Shown: piece after piece, positions 33,816 to 43,519 of the stretch
How the letters are laid out: each line of letters begins with the position of its first letter
How positions within the stretch are numbered: position 1 is the first letter of the stretch
NCBI GenBank assembly: GCA_021799405.1
Contig: JAJZAL010000014.1
Coordinates: forward strand, 1 to 45,049
Reading direction: 5' to 3'
Origin: Acidobacteriota bacterium
GTDB lineage: Bacteria > Acidobacteriota > Terriglobia > Terriglobales > Acidobacteriaceae
DNA length: 45,049 bases
The notes under the pieces: generated by a model
What the model was told of the DNA's origin: nothing
Seen by the model: only the letters and a program-made list of their open reading frames with translations
Database searches by the model: none
Translations under genes and position numbers: made by a program

Positions 33816-35285
33816 CTACCGCCCCAGATACTCGCGGTACTGCTCCTCGAGCACGCCTGCCGAGCGGGCCAGCGCCAGCTTCGACAGGTTGTACTGGTAC
33901 AGGCTCTCTACCAGATTGCTCTCGGCCGTGGCCAGCGTTGCCTGCGCGTCCACCAGGGGCAGATTGTCGTCCACGCCGGCGTTCACGCGGTCTGTCTCGT
34001 CGCTCAATGCGCGCCTGGCCAGCGTCACATTTGACCGCGCCACATCCACCAGCTTCGCGTTGGCCGCCACGTCCAGCAGCGCCGAGCGCACTTGCTCGTC
34101 AATGTGGGTGCGCAGATCGGCAAGTTGCGCCTGCGCCGCGTTCCACTCCGCCATGGAAGCATCCTCGTCGCCGCGCAGCCGCGCCTCGCGGAAGATCGGG
34201 ATGCTCAACGTGCCCATGGCCATAAAGTTGCCGTGGGTGCCGGCTCCGTTCACGGTACTCGTAGCGTAGTATCCGGAAAAGCTCAGGCTGGGAAGGCGCT
34301 CGCTGCGATACGCCGCATGAACCGCCTTATACTCGACCGCCTGGTTTTGCAGATTCTGGTAGTCCTGGCGATCCTTGTATGCGATGGCAAGCACTTCCGC
34401 AGGCGTCTGCGCAGCCAGTTCGCTATAGGGCGCGCGATCCGTGAGCGCAATCTGCTGGCCCGGATCGACGCCGATCTCGCGCTTCAGCAGGATCAGGTCC
34501 TTGTCCAATGCGTTTTGCGCTGTAATCTGCTGCTGCTCCTGCGCCTGCAACTCGACCTTTGCCCTCAGCTCGTCGAGGTTCGCCGCAGTGCCGGCCACGT
34601 GCGCGGCGTGGGCGTGGTCAAGCGCGACCCTGGCCTCGGCCACCCTCGCCCTGGCATTCTCCACTTGACTGCGGTCGGCGATGCAGCGCAGATAAACAGT
34701 CGCCACCTGCTGCACCACTTCGCCTCGCGCGGACATCTTGGCGAAATAAGCGGACCGCACCGCCGCACCCGCCGCCCTCCAGCCGGCAATCACCGGGCCG
34801 GAAAAAAGCGTCTGCGTCAGGTGAATTTGCCCCTCAGTGAGGTAATCGCGCGTGATCGGCGAGAACCCCACCGGCTGATTGCCGCCAGGAAACAGCCCCT
34901 TGAACTCGCTAATAACGCTTTGGCTGAAGCCCAGGGCCGCCAGATCGTGCATGTAAAAGCCGGTGTCGCCGGTGAGTGTAAGGGTGGGCAGAAATTGCTG
35001 CAGAGCCTGGTTTCTCTCCCCGTGCAGCGACTTCTCCGCGTCCTCGGCCTCTTTCAGTCCCAGGTTATTCTCGAGTCCCCGCCGTATCGCATCGTCTAGC
35101 GAAAGATTAAGCGGCGCGCTGCTGACCGGCTGCGCGGTCACGCTGCCAAAGAAAGGATTGGCTGCCGACGACGGATTGGACGCCTGCGCGCGTGCGGCGC
35201 TTCCCGGCCCGGTCAAAAGCAGAAAGGCGGCAAAGATCAACGCCATCCGCCCAAAAACAAGATGCTCCTCTCGGTTCACTCCCAT
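33816..35285 (-). CDS. TolC-family outer-membrane efflux protein
   Basis: A 489-residue protein of the TolC/OEP family, which forms trimeric channels for efflux pumps or type I secretion. An N-terminal signal region (MALIFAAFLLLTGPG, then SAARAQ) precedes the LNLSLDDAIRRGLENNLGLK repeat start; the two halves are long coiled-coil helices rich in Ala/Gln with QLADLRTHIDEQVRSALLDV and NLVESLYQYNLSKLALARSAG near the end. The ATG at 35285 has GAGAG upstream. It lies 63 bases after the DUF58 gene and may be at the tail of that operon. No inner-membrane pump or periplasmic adaptor is nearby. Confidence 0.9.
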   Translation of the reverse strand: MGVNREEHLVFGRMALIFAAFLLLTGPGSAARAQASNPSSAANPFFGSVTAQPVSSAPLNLSLDDAIRRGLENNLGLKEAEDAEKSLHGERNQALQQFLPTLTLTGDTGFYMHDLAALGFSQSVISEFKGLFPGGNQPVGFSPITRDYLTEGQIHLTQTLFSGPVIAGWRAAGAAVRSAYFAKMSARGEVVQQVATVYLRCIADRSQVENARARVAEARVALDHAHAAHVAGTAANLDELRAKVELQAQEQQQITAQNALDKDLILLKREIGVDPGQQIALTDRAPYSELAAQTPAEVLAIAYKDRQDYQNLQNQAVEYKAVHAAYRSERLPSLSFSGYYATSTVNGAGTHGNFMAMGTLSIPIFREARLRGDEDASMAEWNAAQAQLADLRTHIDEQVRSALLDVAANAKLVDVARSNVTLARRALSDETDRVNAGVDDNLPLVDAQATLATAESNLVESLYQYNLSKLALARSAGVLEEQYREYLGR

Positions 35286-35348
35286 TATTCTCTCAGATGA
35301 GCCAGCCGCTATAAGGATTCCATCCGAGCACTTCGTTTGGAGCATTTT

Positions 35349-36746
35349 CTACACCATCGCCCGCTCCTTCACCGTCAAATACCGGTTCAGAACCGATGAA
35401 GTCAGCGCCTCCGGGGCAAGGTCGAGGGTCAGCGCGCCCTGCTCCTGGAGCCGCGCCAGCAGCAGTTCCCGCCGGCCGGCCAACTCCTGTGCGGCGGCGG
35501 CCAGAAACATCTCTTCCACATTCCGCGGCCGGCGCTCGGCGATGCGCGACACCTCCGGCTGCGCCATCGCCACAAACAGCAGCACGTGGCGGCGCGCCAG
35601 TTGCATGGCCCCCTCGATCACCTCGGGCCGCATGGCAGTCTCGGCCAGGTCAGTGACCCACAGGATCAGCGACCGCCTCGGCTGCATGCGATTCAGCATC
35701 GCCGTGGCCAGCAGGTGGTCAGCCTCGCCGCTCTCAGCGCGCGCCTGCGCCAGCAGTTCGATGAACTGCCGCAGATGCGCAGCGCCCCGGCCCGGCAGCA
35801 GACGCTGCTGAATACTCGCGCCGTATGCCAGCAGGCCCACGCGGTCGCCGGAAAAAAGCGCCAGCTTAGCCAGCGCCACTGCCGTCGAGCAGGCGTGGTC
35901 CAGCTTCGAGTGAACGCGTATTCCCGCTGCGTCGCCTCCCACGCGCGACTGCATCAGCCGGCCGCAATCCAGCACGATCCACACCGCCTGGCTGCGTTCG
36001 CTCTGGTACTGCCGCGCGATCGGGCTGCCGCGCCTCGCCGTGGCCGTCCAGCAAATATCACGCAGGTCGTCACCCTCGCGGTACTCGCGCAGGCTCTCAA
36101 AATCACGCCCCAGTCCCCGCTGCCGCGCCTGCCGCAGTTGCTGGTCGATCTGCCGGCTGCGGGCCAGATAAATCTGCTGCTCCTCGCCCGTGCGCAACGC
36201 CGGGTAAACGCGCACGGACTGCGCGAGCGGCGCCTTGGCCCAGCGCTCCACAAGCCCCAGCGGCGACCGGTAACGCACGTAGAGCGAGCCCGCTTGCCAG
36301 TCGCCGCGCTCCTGCGCCTCGAAGCGGTAGCGCACGGTTGCCGGCACGCGCGGAAATGCCGTCAGCCGGTGCGTCTCCGCCTGCGCAACCAGCGCCGGCG
36401 GTAGATCGTCCATCACGCGGCACTCGATGATGGTCCGGCCACGATTTTCGAGAACCAGCTCGATCTCTGTCTCTTTGTCCAGGGCTGGCGCGTTCAACCA
36501 TCTGCGCCCGGCGATCAGCTCGGCGGGACGCGGCAACCTCAGCCCGTCCAGCGCAGCCGCCGCCAGCACGATCCCATCCCATACCAGCATGGCGTAAGCC
36601 AGCCAGCCCTTCCAGAACCCCGGCATCAGCCACACAAACCCCGCAATCAGCAAGGCAATGGCGCGCGGCGTCAGGCCAAAGCTCCACCGCCGCCGCCGCT
36701 CGCAAGCAGCGCTCACCGGCTCGGGATGAAGCGAAGGAGCAATCAT
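35349..36746 (-). CDS. DUF58-domain membrane protein
   Basis: A 465-residue protein with two N-terminal membrane helices (about 28-65), a beta-rich middle part, and the DUF58 motif FESLREYREGDDLRDICWTATAR near 220, followed by a von Willebrand A-like domain with VWIVLDCGRLM and VALAKLALFSGDRVGLLAYG. The MIDAS DxSxS is altered to DCGRL. DUF58 proteins are encoded with MoxR ATPases and are thought to be their clients or adaptors. Its start overlaps the MoxR stop by four bases (ATGA at 36743-36746). Confidence 0.88.
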   Translation of the reverse strand: MIAPSLHPEPVSAACERRRRWSFGLTPRAIALLIAGFVWLMPGFWKGWLAYAMLVWDGIVLAAAALDGLRLPRPAELIAGRRWLNAPALDKETEIELVLENRGRTIIECRVMDDLPPALVAQAETHRLTAFPRVPATVRYRFEAQERGDWQAGSLYVRYRSPLGLVERWAKAPLAQSVRVYPALRTGEEQQIYLARSRQIDQQLRQARQRGLGRDFESLREYREGDDLRDICWTATARRGSPIARQYQSERSQAVWIVLDCGRLMQSRVGGDAAGIRVHSKLDHACSTAVALAKLALFSGDRVGLLAYGASIQQRLLPGRGAAHLRQFIELLAQARAESGEADHLLATAMLNRMQPRRSLILWVTDLAETAMRPEVIEGAMQLARRHVLLFVAMAQPEVSRIAERRPRNVEEMFLAAAAQELAGRRELLLARLQEQGALTLDLAPEALTSSVLNRYLTVKERAMV

Positions 36747-37756
36747 CGCCGCGGCACCGGCTCCTCCGCCACCAAGTTGGCCAGCACGCGGTCGGCATCG
36801 AAGCCTTCCAGTTCCGCCTCCGGCTTCACAATCACGCGATGCCGCAGCACCGGCTGCACGACCCGCTTCACGTCGTCGGGAAGCAAGTAATCCCGCCCGT
36901 CAAACGCCGCCGCAGCCTGGGCCGCGTGCATCAGGCTCAACGCCGCCCGCGGGCTTGCGCCCAGCAGCAGCGTAGGCCACTCGCGCGTCCGCCGCGCCAG
37001 GCCCAGGATATAGCCGTACAGCTCAGGCTCGATGCGGATAGCTCGCACCTCGGCACGCGCCGCGGCCAACAACTCCGGCGCAATCGGCGTGATCGCCGCA
37101 TCCTCCAGCAGCCCGGCGCCTGATCCCGCGTGATGCCGCTCCAGAATCTCCATCTCCTCCTGCTCGCTTGGGTAACCCATCCGGATCTTCAGCAGGAACC
37201 GGTCCAACTGCGCCTCGGGCAAGGGATAGGTGCCCTCGAAGTCCACCGGGTTTTGCGTGGCGAAGACAGTAAACCACGCAGGCAGCAGCCGCTGCTGTCC
37301 GTCGCTGGTCACCTGCCGCTCTTCCATGCATTCGAGCAATGCAGCCTGCGTGCGCGGCGGCATGCGGTTGATCTCGTCCACCAGCAGCAGGTCTGTGAAG
37401 ACGGGGCCAGCATGAAAGCTGAAGCCGTCCGCGCCTGGCCGCAGAATGCTGGTGCCGAGAATATCGGCCGGCATCAGGTCGGGCGTAGCCTGCACGCGCT
37501 GAAAGCCCAGCCCCAGCAGCCTCCCGAGCGCCTTCACCAGCAGCGTCTTGGCAATTCCCGGAACACCCTCAAGCAGCGCATGCCCCTGGCAAAGCACGGC
37601 GATCAGCACCTCTTCAACCGCCCCCGTCTGACCGGCGATCACGCGGCCCAGCTCTCCGCGCGCATGGGCAATCAGTTGGCCCGCTGCGGCGGGCCGTTGC
37701 GTTCGCGGCGCAGCATTTTCCTCGCGAATTGCGTCGTCCATAGGTTCCTGGCTCAT
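36743..37756 (-). CDS. MoxR-family AAA+ ATPase
   Basis: A 337-residue MoxR ATPase, a chaperone-like AAA+ protein believed to insert metals or remodel von Willebrand A proteins. Walker A reads GVPGIAKT, Walker B LLLVDEINRMPPRTQAALLECMEERQVT-type, sensor 1 FATQNPVDFEGTYPLPEAQLDRF, and sensor 2 SPRAAL. It overlaps its neighbours by four bases on both sides, so DUF4350, MoxR and DUF58 are made in one coupled series. Confidence 0.92.
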   Translation of the reverse strand: MSQEPMDDAIREENAAPRTQRPAAAGQLIAHARGELGRVIAGQTGAVEEVLIAVLCQGHALLEGVPGIAKTLLVKALGRLLGLGFQRVQATPDLMPADILGTSILRPGADGFSFHAGPVFTDLLLVDEINRMPPRTQAALLECMEERQVTSDGQQRLLPAWFTVFATQNPVDFEGTYPLPEAQLDRFLLKIRMGYPSEQEEMEILERHHAGSGAGLLEDAAITPIAPELLAAARAEVRAIRIEPELYGYILGLARRTREWPTLLLGASPRAALSLMHAAQAAAAFDGRDYLLPDDVKRVVQPVLRHRVIVKPEAELEGFDADRVLANLVAEEPVPRR

Positions 37757-38985
37757 GAAGCCCTTTCCTGTTTTTCGGAATGCGTATGAGTGGAGCGGCC
37801 TTGCTTGCGGCCGCGCCGCACGGCGTCAAGCAAATCTTCGTGGTGTCTGTGCAACTTCTGAGTTAGCTTGAGCGCCGCATGCGGTTGAAGCTCCTCGTCT
37901 TCCGCGGCTTCTTCGCAGTCCGCCAGATCGGCTTCGAGCGTGGCATCCGCCTCCGGAAACCGCCTGCGAATCGTAGCAGCCAGCTCAGCCGCATTCATCC
38001 GGCTATCGCGCAGGCCGCAAAGCCGCAGGCTCTGCCGCCGGAATTGCTCCCAGGCAATAGCCACCGCCGTCGACGAGGCGCCCGCCTTGCGATAAAGTGT
38101 GCCGAGCGCCTGCAGAAATTCGGTAGGCGCAGTCCGCGGCGCAAGAGGCGCATTGCGCACCGGCCCGCTGCGCCGGCTGAAGCTGAGCAGCACCAGCAAC
38201 CCCAACACCGGCAGGCCAAATTGCAGCAGGCGGAGCGACGGCCCCTCTGCATAGCTCCACTCTGGCCGCATCTCTCCGTGCAGCGATTCGTCCCAATAAA
38301 AATGATGCCCCGCGCGCGGCCCCAGCGAGTTCAGAAGTAAGTCCAGGTTGTCGGCGCGGGCCAAAGAGCCATTCTCCAGCGGAGTCGCGCTCGCCCACCA
38401 GACCGCGCGCCCTTTGCCCCAGTTGTATTCCACCACCGCCGGCTGGCCGGCACAGCTATATTCGACGTGCTGCGCAGGATTCCCCACCTGCCAGGTCGCC
38501 TCGGGAATCATCCACACCTCGCCCGAATTCGCCAACGGATCCAGACCCGCGGGCTCCAGCTTGCAGGGAGCGAAAGTGAACTCCTTGGGCAAGCCGCTGG
38601 CTCCGCCCGGCAGCAGAAATCCTCCCCAGAATCCGGTCGAAAGTACCCGTCCGCCGCGTTCCAGAATCCGTCGCACGGCTTGGATGTCGCTCAATTCACG
38701 CGTAAAGGGCTCGGCAAAGATCACGACCGTATCGGGCCCGGCGGTGGCAGCCAGTTCGCTTAACGGCCTCTCCCAGCGCTCCACCTGGTAACCGGAGCGC
38801 AGCAGCGTCTCATACGCCGCCCGCGCGCCATGCTGGCCGGCCAGATAGCTCGATGGCGTCAACTGATCGTTGTCATTGGCGTCCGGCAGCAGCCAGCCGG
38901 TGGCCACGGCCAGCGCCAGTCCAATGCCCACCCACCACAGCAGCAGCCGACGGTCCCCGGCGTCGAGCGAAGAGAGAAAGTTCAT
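37753..38985 (-). CDS. DUF4350-domain membrane protein
   Basis: A 410-residue protein with an N-terminal membrane helix (LLLWWVGIGLALAVATGWLL), a periplasmic DUF4350 part beginning SSYLAGQHGARAAYETLLRSGYQVERW with VVIFAEPF and GGRVLSTGFWGG, a second membrane helix near residue 260 (LLQFGLPVLGLLVLLSF) and a cytoplasmic helical tail. The family resembles class I glutamine amidotransferase-like folds without the catalytic Cys. It overlaps the DUF4129 gene and the MoxR gene by four bases each. Confidence 0.86.
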   Translation of the reverse strand: MNFLSSLDAGDRRLLLWWVGIGLALAVATGWLLPDANDNDQLTPSSYLAGQHGARAAYETLLRSGYQVERWERPLSELAATAGPDTVVIFAEPFTRELSDIQAVRRILERGGRVLSTGFWGGFLLPGGASGLPKEFTFAPCKLEPAGLDPLANSGEVWMIPEATWQVGNPAQHVEYSCAGQPAVVEYNWGKGRAVWWASATPLENGSLARADNLDLLLNSLGPRAGHHFYWDESLHGEMRPEWSYAEGPSLRLLQFGLPVLGLLVLLSFSRRSGPVRNAPLAPRTAPTEFLQALGTLYRKAGASSTAVAIAWEQFRRQSLRLCGLRDSRMNAAELAATIRRRFPEADATLEADLADCEEAAEDEELQPHAALKLTQKLHRHHEDLLDAVRRGRKQGRSTHTHSEKQERAS

Positions 38986-40133
38986 TGCGCCGCGTCTCCT
39001 CTCGTTGAAGAAATGCCGCCCGCGATCAACTCCTCCGCCAGTTGTTCGGCGCTCCGGTAGTCGGGCTCCGCCGCATCTCTGCCGCCGTACCAGACGCGTT
39101 CAAAGCTTCGTGTCAAAGCCGACAACCCGGTTTTGCGCGGATCATCATCAGCCACGAGCGCCAGATACTCGCGCGGTGTGCGCGCCCGGTCCGCGGGCCA
39201 AAGCCTCCGCACCTCAAGCCGTGCAATCACGGCCCAGTAGACGCTATGAATCGCCTGGCGCCATGCGCATGCGGCAGCATCTCTGCGCGCATCTTCCAAC
39301 CAAAGCTGCCAGTCGCGAGCCGGAACGGCCCCAGCCGCGGAAGCTTCGCTCGCCGATTTCAGCAAGGTGCGACGCCTCCGCTCGAACTGCATCAGGCCCC
39401 AGGCCAGCCCCGCGCCAACCAGCAGCAAAAAGCCCCACACAATCACACGTCCCAGCCATGCCACGCGCGGAGCGAACCGGGCGGCGCTTGCAAAGATCTG
39501 GTTGAGCCAGTCGTTGATCTGTTCCAACACCGCTTCGCGCGCGGAAGGCTGATTGAGATTGCGGAACTCGCGCCCGGCCAGCACCTGCTCCATCGTTTTG
39601 CGTTCCGGGCCATAGGCGGGCTGGGCCTGCGGCGGCGCGCCGGCCTGTTTCATGTCGTGGGTCAGCCGCGCTTCGGCTGCCCCAAGCATTTCGGTTGTAG
39701 TAGGAGGCGGCGGCAGCACGCTCTCCTGCGCTCCTGCATCCTTCTTCGCAAACTTTCCCGCAACCCGGGAGACAGGTTCGGCAGCATCCTGGTCCTGCGC
39801 CTTCGAGAGCAGTGACCGCAGCCATCCGTAGCCGACAAGCCGCCGCCCGGTCTTGCCGGCCTGAGCCACCGGAATACGATCGTCAGGCCCTACCTGCGCT
39901 GGATCGCAGGCCTTCGCATTGCGTTCGCGGGCGCAAGCCTTCACCAGGGCCATCAGCGATTGAAGATGGTCGCGATACTCCGCCAGCGAAGCCTCGCGCG
40001 ATTGCGCGGCCGTTGGAACCGGCGCAGCAGCAATCGGTGCTTGCGCTTGCGCAAGCCCGGCCCCGATCGCCACGGCACAGGCCACGAGTGCGCTGACTCC
40101 AATCTTCGGCCGCTGCCACGTCGCCTGCTCCAT
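38982..40133 (-). CDS. DUF4129-domain membrane protein
   Basis: The protein has 383 residues. The ATG at 40133 leads into a signal/anchor segment (IGVSALVACAVAIGAGLAQAQ), which argues against the longer frame. A Gln/Pro/Ala-rich periplasmic part follows, then a membrane helix (VIVWGFLLLVGAGLAWGLM) and a cytoplasmic DUF4129 domain with ACAWRQAIHSVYWAVIARLE and ARTPREYLAL (the conserved R-T-x-x-E-Y motif). It is the first gene of the four-gene operon with DUF4350, MoxR and DUF58. Confidence 0.85.
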   Translation of the reverse strand: MEQATWQRPKIGVSALVACAVAIGAGLAQAQAPIAAAPVPTAAQSREASLAEYRDHLQSLMALVKACARERNAKACDPAQVGPDDRIPVAQAGKTGRRLVGYGWLRSLLSKAQDQDAAEPVSRVAGKFAKKDAGAQESVLPPPPTTTEMLGAAEARLTHDMKQAGAPPQAQPAYGPERKTMEQVLAGREFRNLNQPSAREAVLEQINDWLNQIFASAARFAPRVAWLGRVIVWGFLLLVGAGLAWGLMQFERRRRTLLKSASEASAAGAVPARDWQLWLEDARRDAAACAWRQAIHSVYWAVIARLEVRRLWPADRARTPREYLALVADDDPRKTGLSALTRSFERVWYGGRDAAEPDYRSAEQLAEELIAGGISSTRGDAAQ

Positions 40134-40188
40134 ATGCGCTGATGATAGTGGAGAAACGCGACTCTTCGCCTGCCAAATCACTTCGTAA

Positions 40189-42231
40189 TTACTGCGTTCC
40201 CGCCGGATGAATCCAGACCGCGTTTCCGCCTCCCGAAACCATGTGCACATGCAGCACCGTGTTCCGGTCCACGGCCTGTTTCGTCAGAGTCGTGTGCGTC
40301 GCCTCCTCGGCCGCATCCGGCGCGTCCGCGTAGATCTCAGCCGTATACTCGCCGTCCCCCAGAAAAGTCAGCGGCACCTTGATGTCGCGCTGATCCCAGT
40401 TGGTGATTGACCCAACATACCAATCCTCGCCGCTGCGCCGCGCCATCGAAATCCACTCCATGGGCTGGCCACCGATCACATGAATCGCATCCCACGTGGC
40501 CGGAACCCGCTTGATGAAATCGAACTCCTTCTGGCCCGCGTAGTGCTCCGGATAGTCCGACACCATCTCCAGCGGGCTTTCAAAGACGACATACAACGCC
40601 AGTTCCTGCGCGCGTGTTCCCAGGCTCATCGGCTCAAAGTTACGCGCGACAAAGTTCTTCAGATTGCTGTTGCCGAAGGCGCCCGGCGTGTAATCCATTG
40701 GCCCGGCCAGCATGCGCGTAAAGGGCAGCGTCGCGTTGTGGGCCGGCGAGACGCGCGCGCTCCATTTCAGATACTCCTTGCCCATCACGCCTTCCCGCGT
40801 CATCAGGTTGGGATAAGTGCGCCGCAAGCCATCCGGCTTGAAAGCGCCGTGGTAATCGATCATCAGATGACATTCTGCCGCCTTCGCCACTACCTTTCGG
40901 TACCAGTTCACCATCCACTGATCGTCCCGGTTCATGAAGTCGATCTTGACGCCCGCGATTCCCCACTTCTCGAACAGCGGGAAGGCCTGGTCCATATACT
41001 CGTTGACTGAAGTCCAATGCGACCACAACCAGATCCTGACGTGCCGCTCCTTTGCATAGCGCAGCAGTTCCGGCATATCGATCTCCGGAGTCACCTTCGT
41101 AATATCCGCATTCGCTGAATAATCCTCGGGGCCCGTGCGATGTGCCAGCGCCCACCCCGCATCAATCAGCATGTACGGGAAACCCGACTTCGCCGCAAAG
41201 TCGATGTAGTGCTCCATGGTCGCGGTATTCATGCCGGTCTTGAAGGTGACGCTCGGCGCCGCATTGTCTGACCACCAGTTCCACGCCGACTTGCCCGCCT
41301 TGATCCACGACGTATCCTTGATCTTCGACGGCGGATTCAGATTGAGCACGATATTTGACTCGATCAGCCGACCCGGCTCATCGCCGATCATCAACACTCG
41401 CCACGGACTATTGAATGGCGTCGTCGTCTCGACCGCCACTCCCGGGTCGTCCACACGTGGCGCCAACTGCGCCCGGACGTTGTAGCGCCCCGCATCCTTG
41501 CGCAGATACATTCCCGCGTAGTTATCGATGTCTGCTTCGGTAATGGCTACCCAGCCGATCCCCGGCTCCTGGGCCAGAAACGGCAGCCCGACCAGCCAGT
41601 CGCGGTGCAGCCCGCTCACCATGCGCAGTTGATATTCATCCTCATATGAGGATTGAAATCCGTCCAGGATCAGCGGATACGTCACCGCATCCTTCACATA
41701 CGCAAACTCCGTCATCTCGTGCGTAATGCGAACCTGGCGCAATCCCGGCTGCTCCGGAACAATATATCGGAAGGCCACGCCGTCATCGAAAGCGCGCACC
41801 TCGATTGTCAGCTTGCGCCCGGCAGCATCCTCGAAATCCGCCCGCACCCCGTTGTAGTGATTGCGGACCGTGCGCGTCTTGCCCACGGGAATGGTGTAGG
41901 TCTCGTCCTCGCTCTCGGTTTGCACATTGGTCTTGTGCATACCCGGGCCCAGCGGCGGCTGCCCTTGAAGCTCCAGCCGCAGCCGCGACTCGGCGATTAA
42001 CTGCTTGCCGTGAAACTCCACAGCATAATGGAGATCGCCCTCCGCGGGCGTTGCGGACGACGCCTGTCCTTCCGCCTGCGCTGCCGGAGCGGCATCAAAG
42101 AGCATCAGTGTGATCTGGCCGTTGGGCGAGCTCACCTTTACGCTCGGCGCATCGCTGCTTTGCGCAGTGACAGCCGCAGCGCCAACGAGAACGAGCAGGC
42201 AGAGCAGAGCGGCACGTATCGTAGGCATCAT
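40189..42231 (-). CDS. Exported GH97 glycosidase (SusB-like)
   Basis: A 680-residue exported GH97 enzyme with a signal peptide (ALLCLLVLVGAAAVTAQ), an N-terminal super-sandwich, a catalytic barrel and a C-terminal beta domain. Family motifs include KSAWNWWSDN, GFPYMLIDAGWA, IWLWSHW and GIAGVKIDFM. The Asp in VKIDFM matches the nucleophile position of the retaining alpha-galactosidase-type subgroup, while inverting alpha-glucosidases (SusB) lack it, so a retaining activity is more likely. GGAGGA precedes two adjacent ATGs (42231 and 42228). It lies on the same strand between the DUF4129 operon and a membrane-protein gene. Confidence 0.9.
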   Translation of the reverse strand: MMPTIRAALLCLLVLVGAAAVTAQSSDAPSVKVSSPNGQITLMLFDAAPAAQAEGQASSATPAEGDLHYAVEFHGKQLIAESRLRLELQGQPPLGPGMHKTNVQTESEDETYTIPVGKTRTVRNHYNGVRADFEDAAGRKLTIEVRAFDDGVAFRYIVPEQPGLRQVRITHEMTEFAYVKDAVTYPLILDGFQSSYEDEYQLRMVSGLHRDWLVGLPFLAQEPGIGWVAITEADIDNYAGMYLRKDAGRYNVRAQLAPRVDDPGVAVETTTPFNSPWRVLMIGDEPGRLIESNIVLNLNPPSKIKDTSWIKAGKSAWNWWSDNAAPSVTFKTGMNTATMEHYIDFAAKSGFPYMLIDAGWALAHRTGPEDYSANADITKVTPEIDMPELLRYAKERHVRIWLWSHWTSVNEYMDQAFPLFEKWGIAGVKIDFMNRDDQWMVNWYRKVVAKAAECHLMIDYHGAFKPDGLRRTYPNLMTREGVMGKEYLKWSARVSPAHNATLPFTRMLAGPMDYTPGAFGNSNLKNFVARNFEPMSLGTRAQELALYVVFESPLEMVSDYPEHYAGQKEFDFIKRVPATWDAIHVIGGQPMEWISMARRSGEDWYVGSITNWDQRDIKVPLTFLGDGEYTAEIYADAPDAAEEATHTTLTKQAVDRNTVLHVHMVSGGGNAVWIHPAGTQ

Positions 42232-42308
42232 TCCTCCGTGCAAACCGAATTTGCTTTGAGAGCTTCTTTCCGGGTGATCCGGGTTCCGCGCCAGTATACT
42301 CTGCTCGC

Positions 42309-43313
42309 TCAGGCCATCTCGCTGCCCTGCTCGGGCTCTCTGCCCGTTCCATCAAGCTCGCCTGAGGGCGGCGGAAGCGTGAGCCCTGCCGCCTGCATCA
42401 TCCACTCGATGTCGTATCCTTCTTTGCGCACCCGCTGGTCGTAGTAGAGGAGCGTGATCCCCGTAGCGTAGATTGGCCCGAGAAAGGTAGTCGTAAAAAA
42501 TGAGATCACATGCGAGAGAGCGGTCAGCCCAGGCCCTGCCTGCCCATGCTGCTTGACGACGGCGACAAAAATGAAGCTCTGCGTGATCAAGGTGAGCCCG
42601 ATTTTGACAGCCCCGATCAACAGCGCCAGCACGAAGATCCGCCCTCGCGCGCTTTTGCTCAGGTCCACTCCGCGCCGCAGTGCTTTCACGGCCTTCAGAT
42701 CTTCTACCACGCACGCCGGCAAGGCCAGCGCATAGCGCAGTCCCATCCAGATGGTGTAAGCGCCCACGGGAATGAGAAGCAGGATGAAAATGACGGTGGC
42801 TGTGGCGAAGATTGAGAGCGCCGCCGGGTTGGCCTCCGCGAGATGCCCGGCGGCTTGACTCGCGGCGCCCTTTGTATACCAAATCATGGTTCCGAGATAG
42901 CCGGAATAAAGCAGCGCAATCGGCGCCCAGACCGCCACGGCGGTAATAGCCATCAGCCAGACGTATCTTCTGAGATGCGGCAGGATGCTCTGGTAAGCTC
43001 CCCGGATCGTGGTGCGCTCGCCCAAGTGCAACGACGCCACGGCGCGGCAGATCGCGGCCACGGCGGCGCCGAAGAGCAGAAAGAGGATCAGCAATTCCGC
43101 CAGCGTGGAACCCAGCGTGGTCCACACCAGCACGCTGTTCATGTGCAGCCTCTTCAGCAGTTCCATGAGCCCCAGCGTCAGCAGATTCAGCGCCAGAGCC
43201 ACGCCGGAATATACGGCGAAGATCCCGGCAAACAAAAGAAAGTTTGTCCGGTAAAGCTGCGCTGTTCGGTCCAGAATCTCGCCGAGGGTCATGGGGCGAA
43301 GATCGGTTTCCAT
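42309..43313 (-). CDS. Polytopic membrane protein (GDPD-membrane-domain-like)
   Basis: A 334-residue protein with about six membrane segments. The N terminus, LRPMTLGEILDRTAQLYRTNFLLFAGI, matches the start of proteins annotated as 'glycerophosphoryl diester phosphodiesterase membrane domain' (also DUF7544-like), as does GLRYALALPACVVEDLKAVKALRRGVDLSK. No phosphodiesterase catalytic residues are present, so it is not an enzyme by itself. In other acidobacterial loci such proteins sit beside DUF4129/MoxR operons; here GH97 lies in between. It is probably an envelope scaffold, function unknown. Confidence 0.8.
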   Translation of the reverse strand: METDLRPMTLGEILDRTAQLYRTNFLLFAGIFAVYSGVALALNLLTLGLMELLKRLHMNSVLVWTTLGSTLAELLILFLLFGAAVAAICRAVASLHLGERTTIRGAYQSILPHLRRYVWLMAITAVAVWAPIALLYSGYLGTMIWYTKGAASQAAGHLAEANPAALSIFATATVIFILLLIPVGAYTIWMGLRYALALPACVVEDLKAVKALRRGVDLSKSARGRIFVLALLIGAVKIGLTLITQSFIFVAVVKQHGQAGPGLTALSHVISFFTTTFLGPIYATGITLLYYDQRVRKEGYDIEWMMQAAGLTLPPPSGELDGTGREPEQGSEMA

Positions 43314-43463
43314 GCTTTGCTCCTCAATGGTGTGGCCGGAGACGCTTGGCGGGATTATAGCGGCTCCTTCGAGAGCGTGACAGAGTCAGCGGTTGACTGC
43401 CTGCGAAGATGTGCCGGGAACCCATATCGAGCGCGCTTTCTTAAAGGGAAGGAGAGACAGCAA

Positions 43464-43489
43464 GCCCCAGCCGATCATCCGGCTGGGGC
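43464..43489 (-). terminator. Terminator hairpin of TonB-dependent receptor gene
   Basis: GCCCCAGCCG and CGGCTGGGGC form a perfect 10-bp stem with a six-base loop, 31 bases past the receptor stop codon; on the minus strand it is followed by TTGCTGTCTCT, a partial U-tract. Confidence 0.7.
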
Positions 43490-43519
43490 CAGTGCTGTTT
43501 GGTTGGTTCAATCCGCCGG

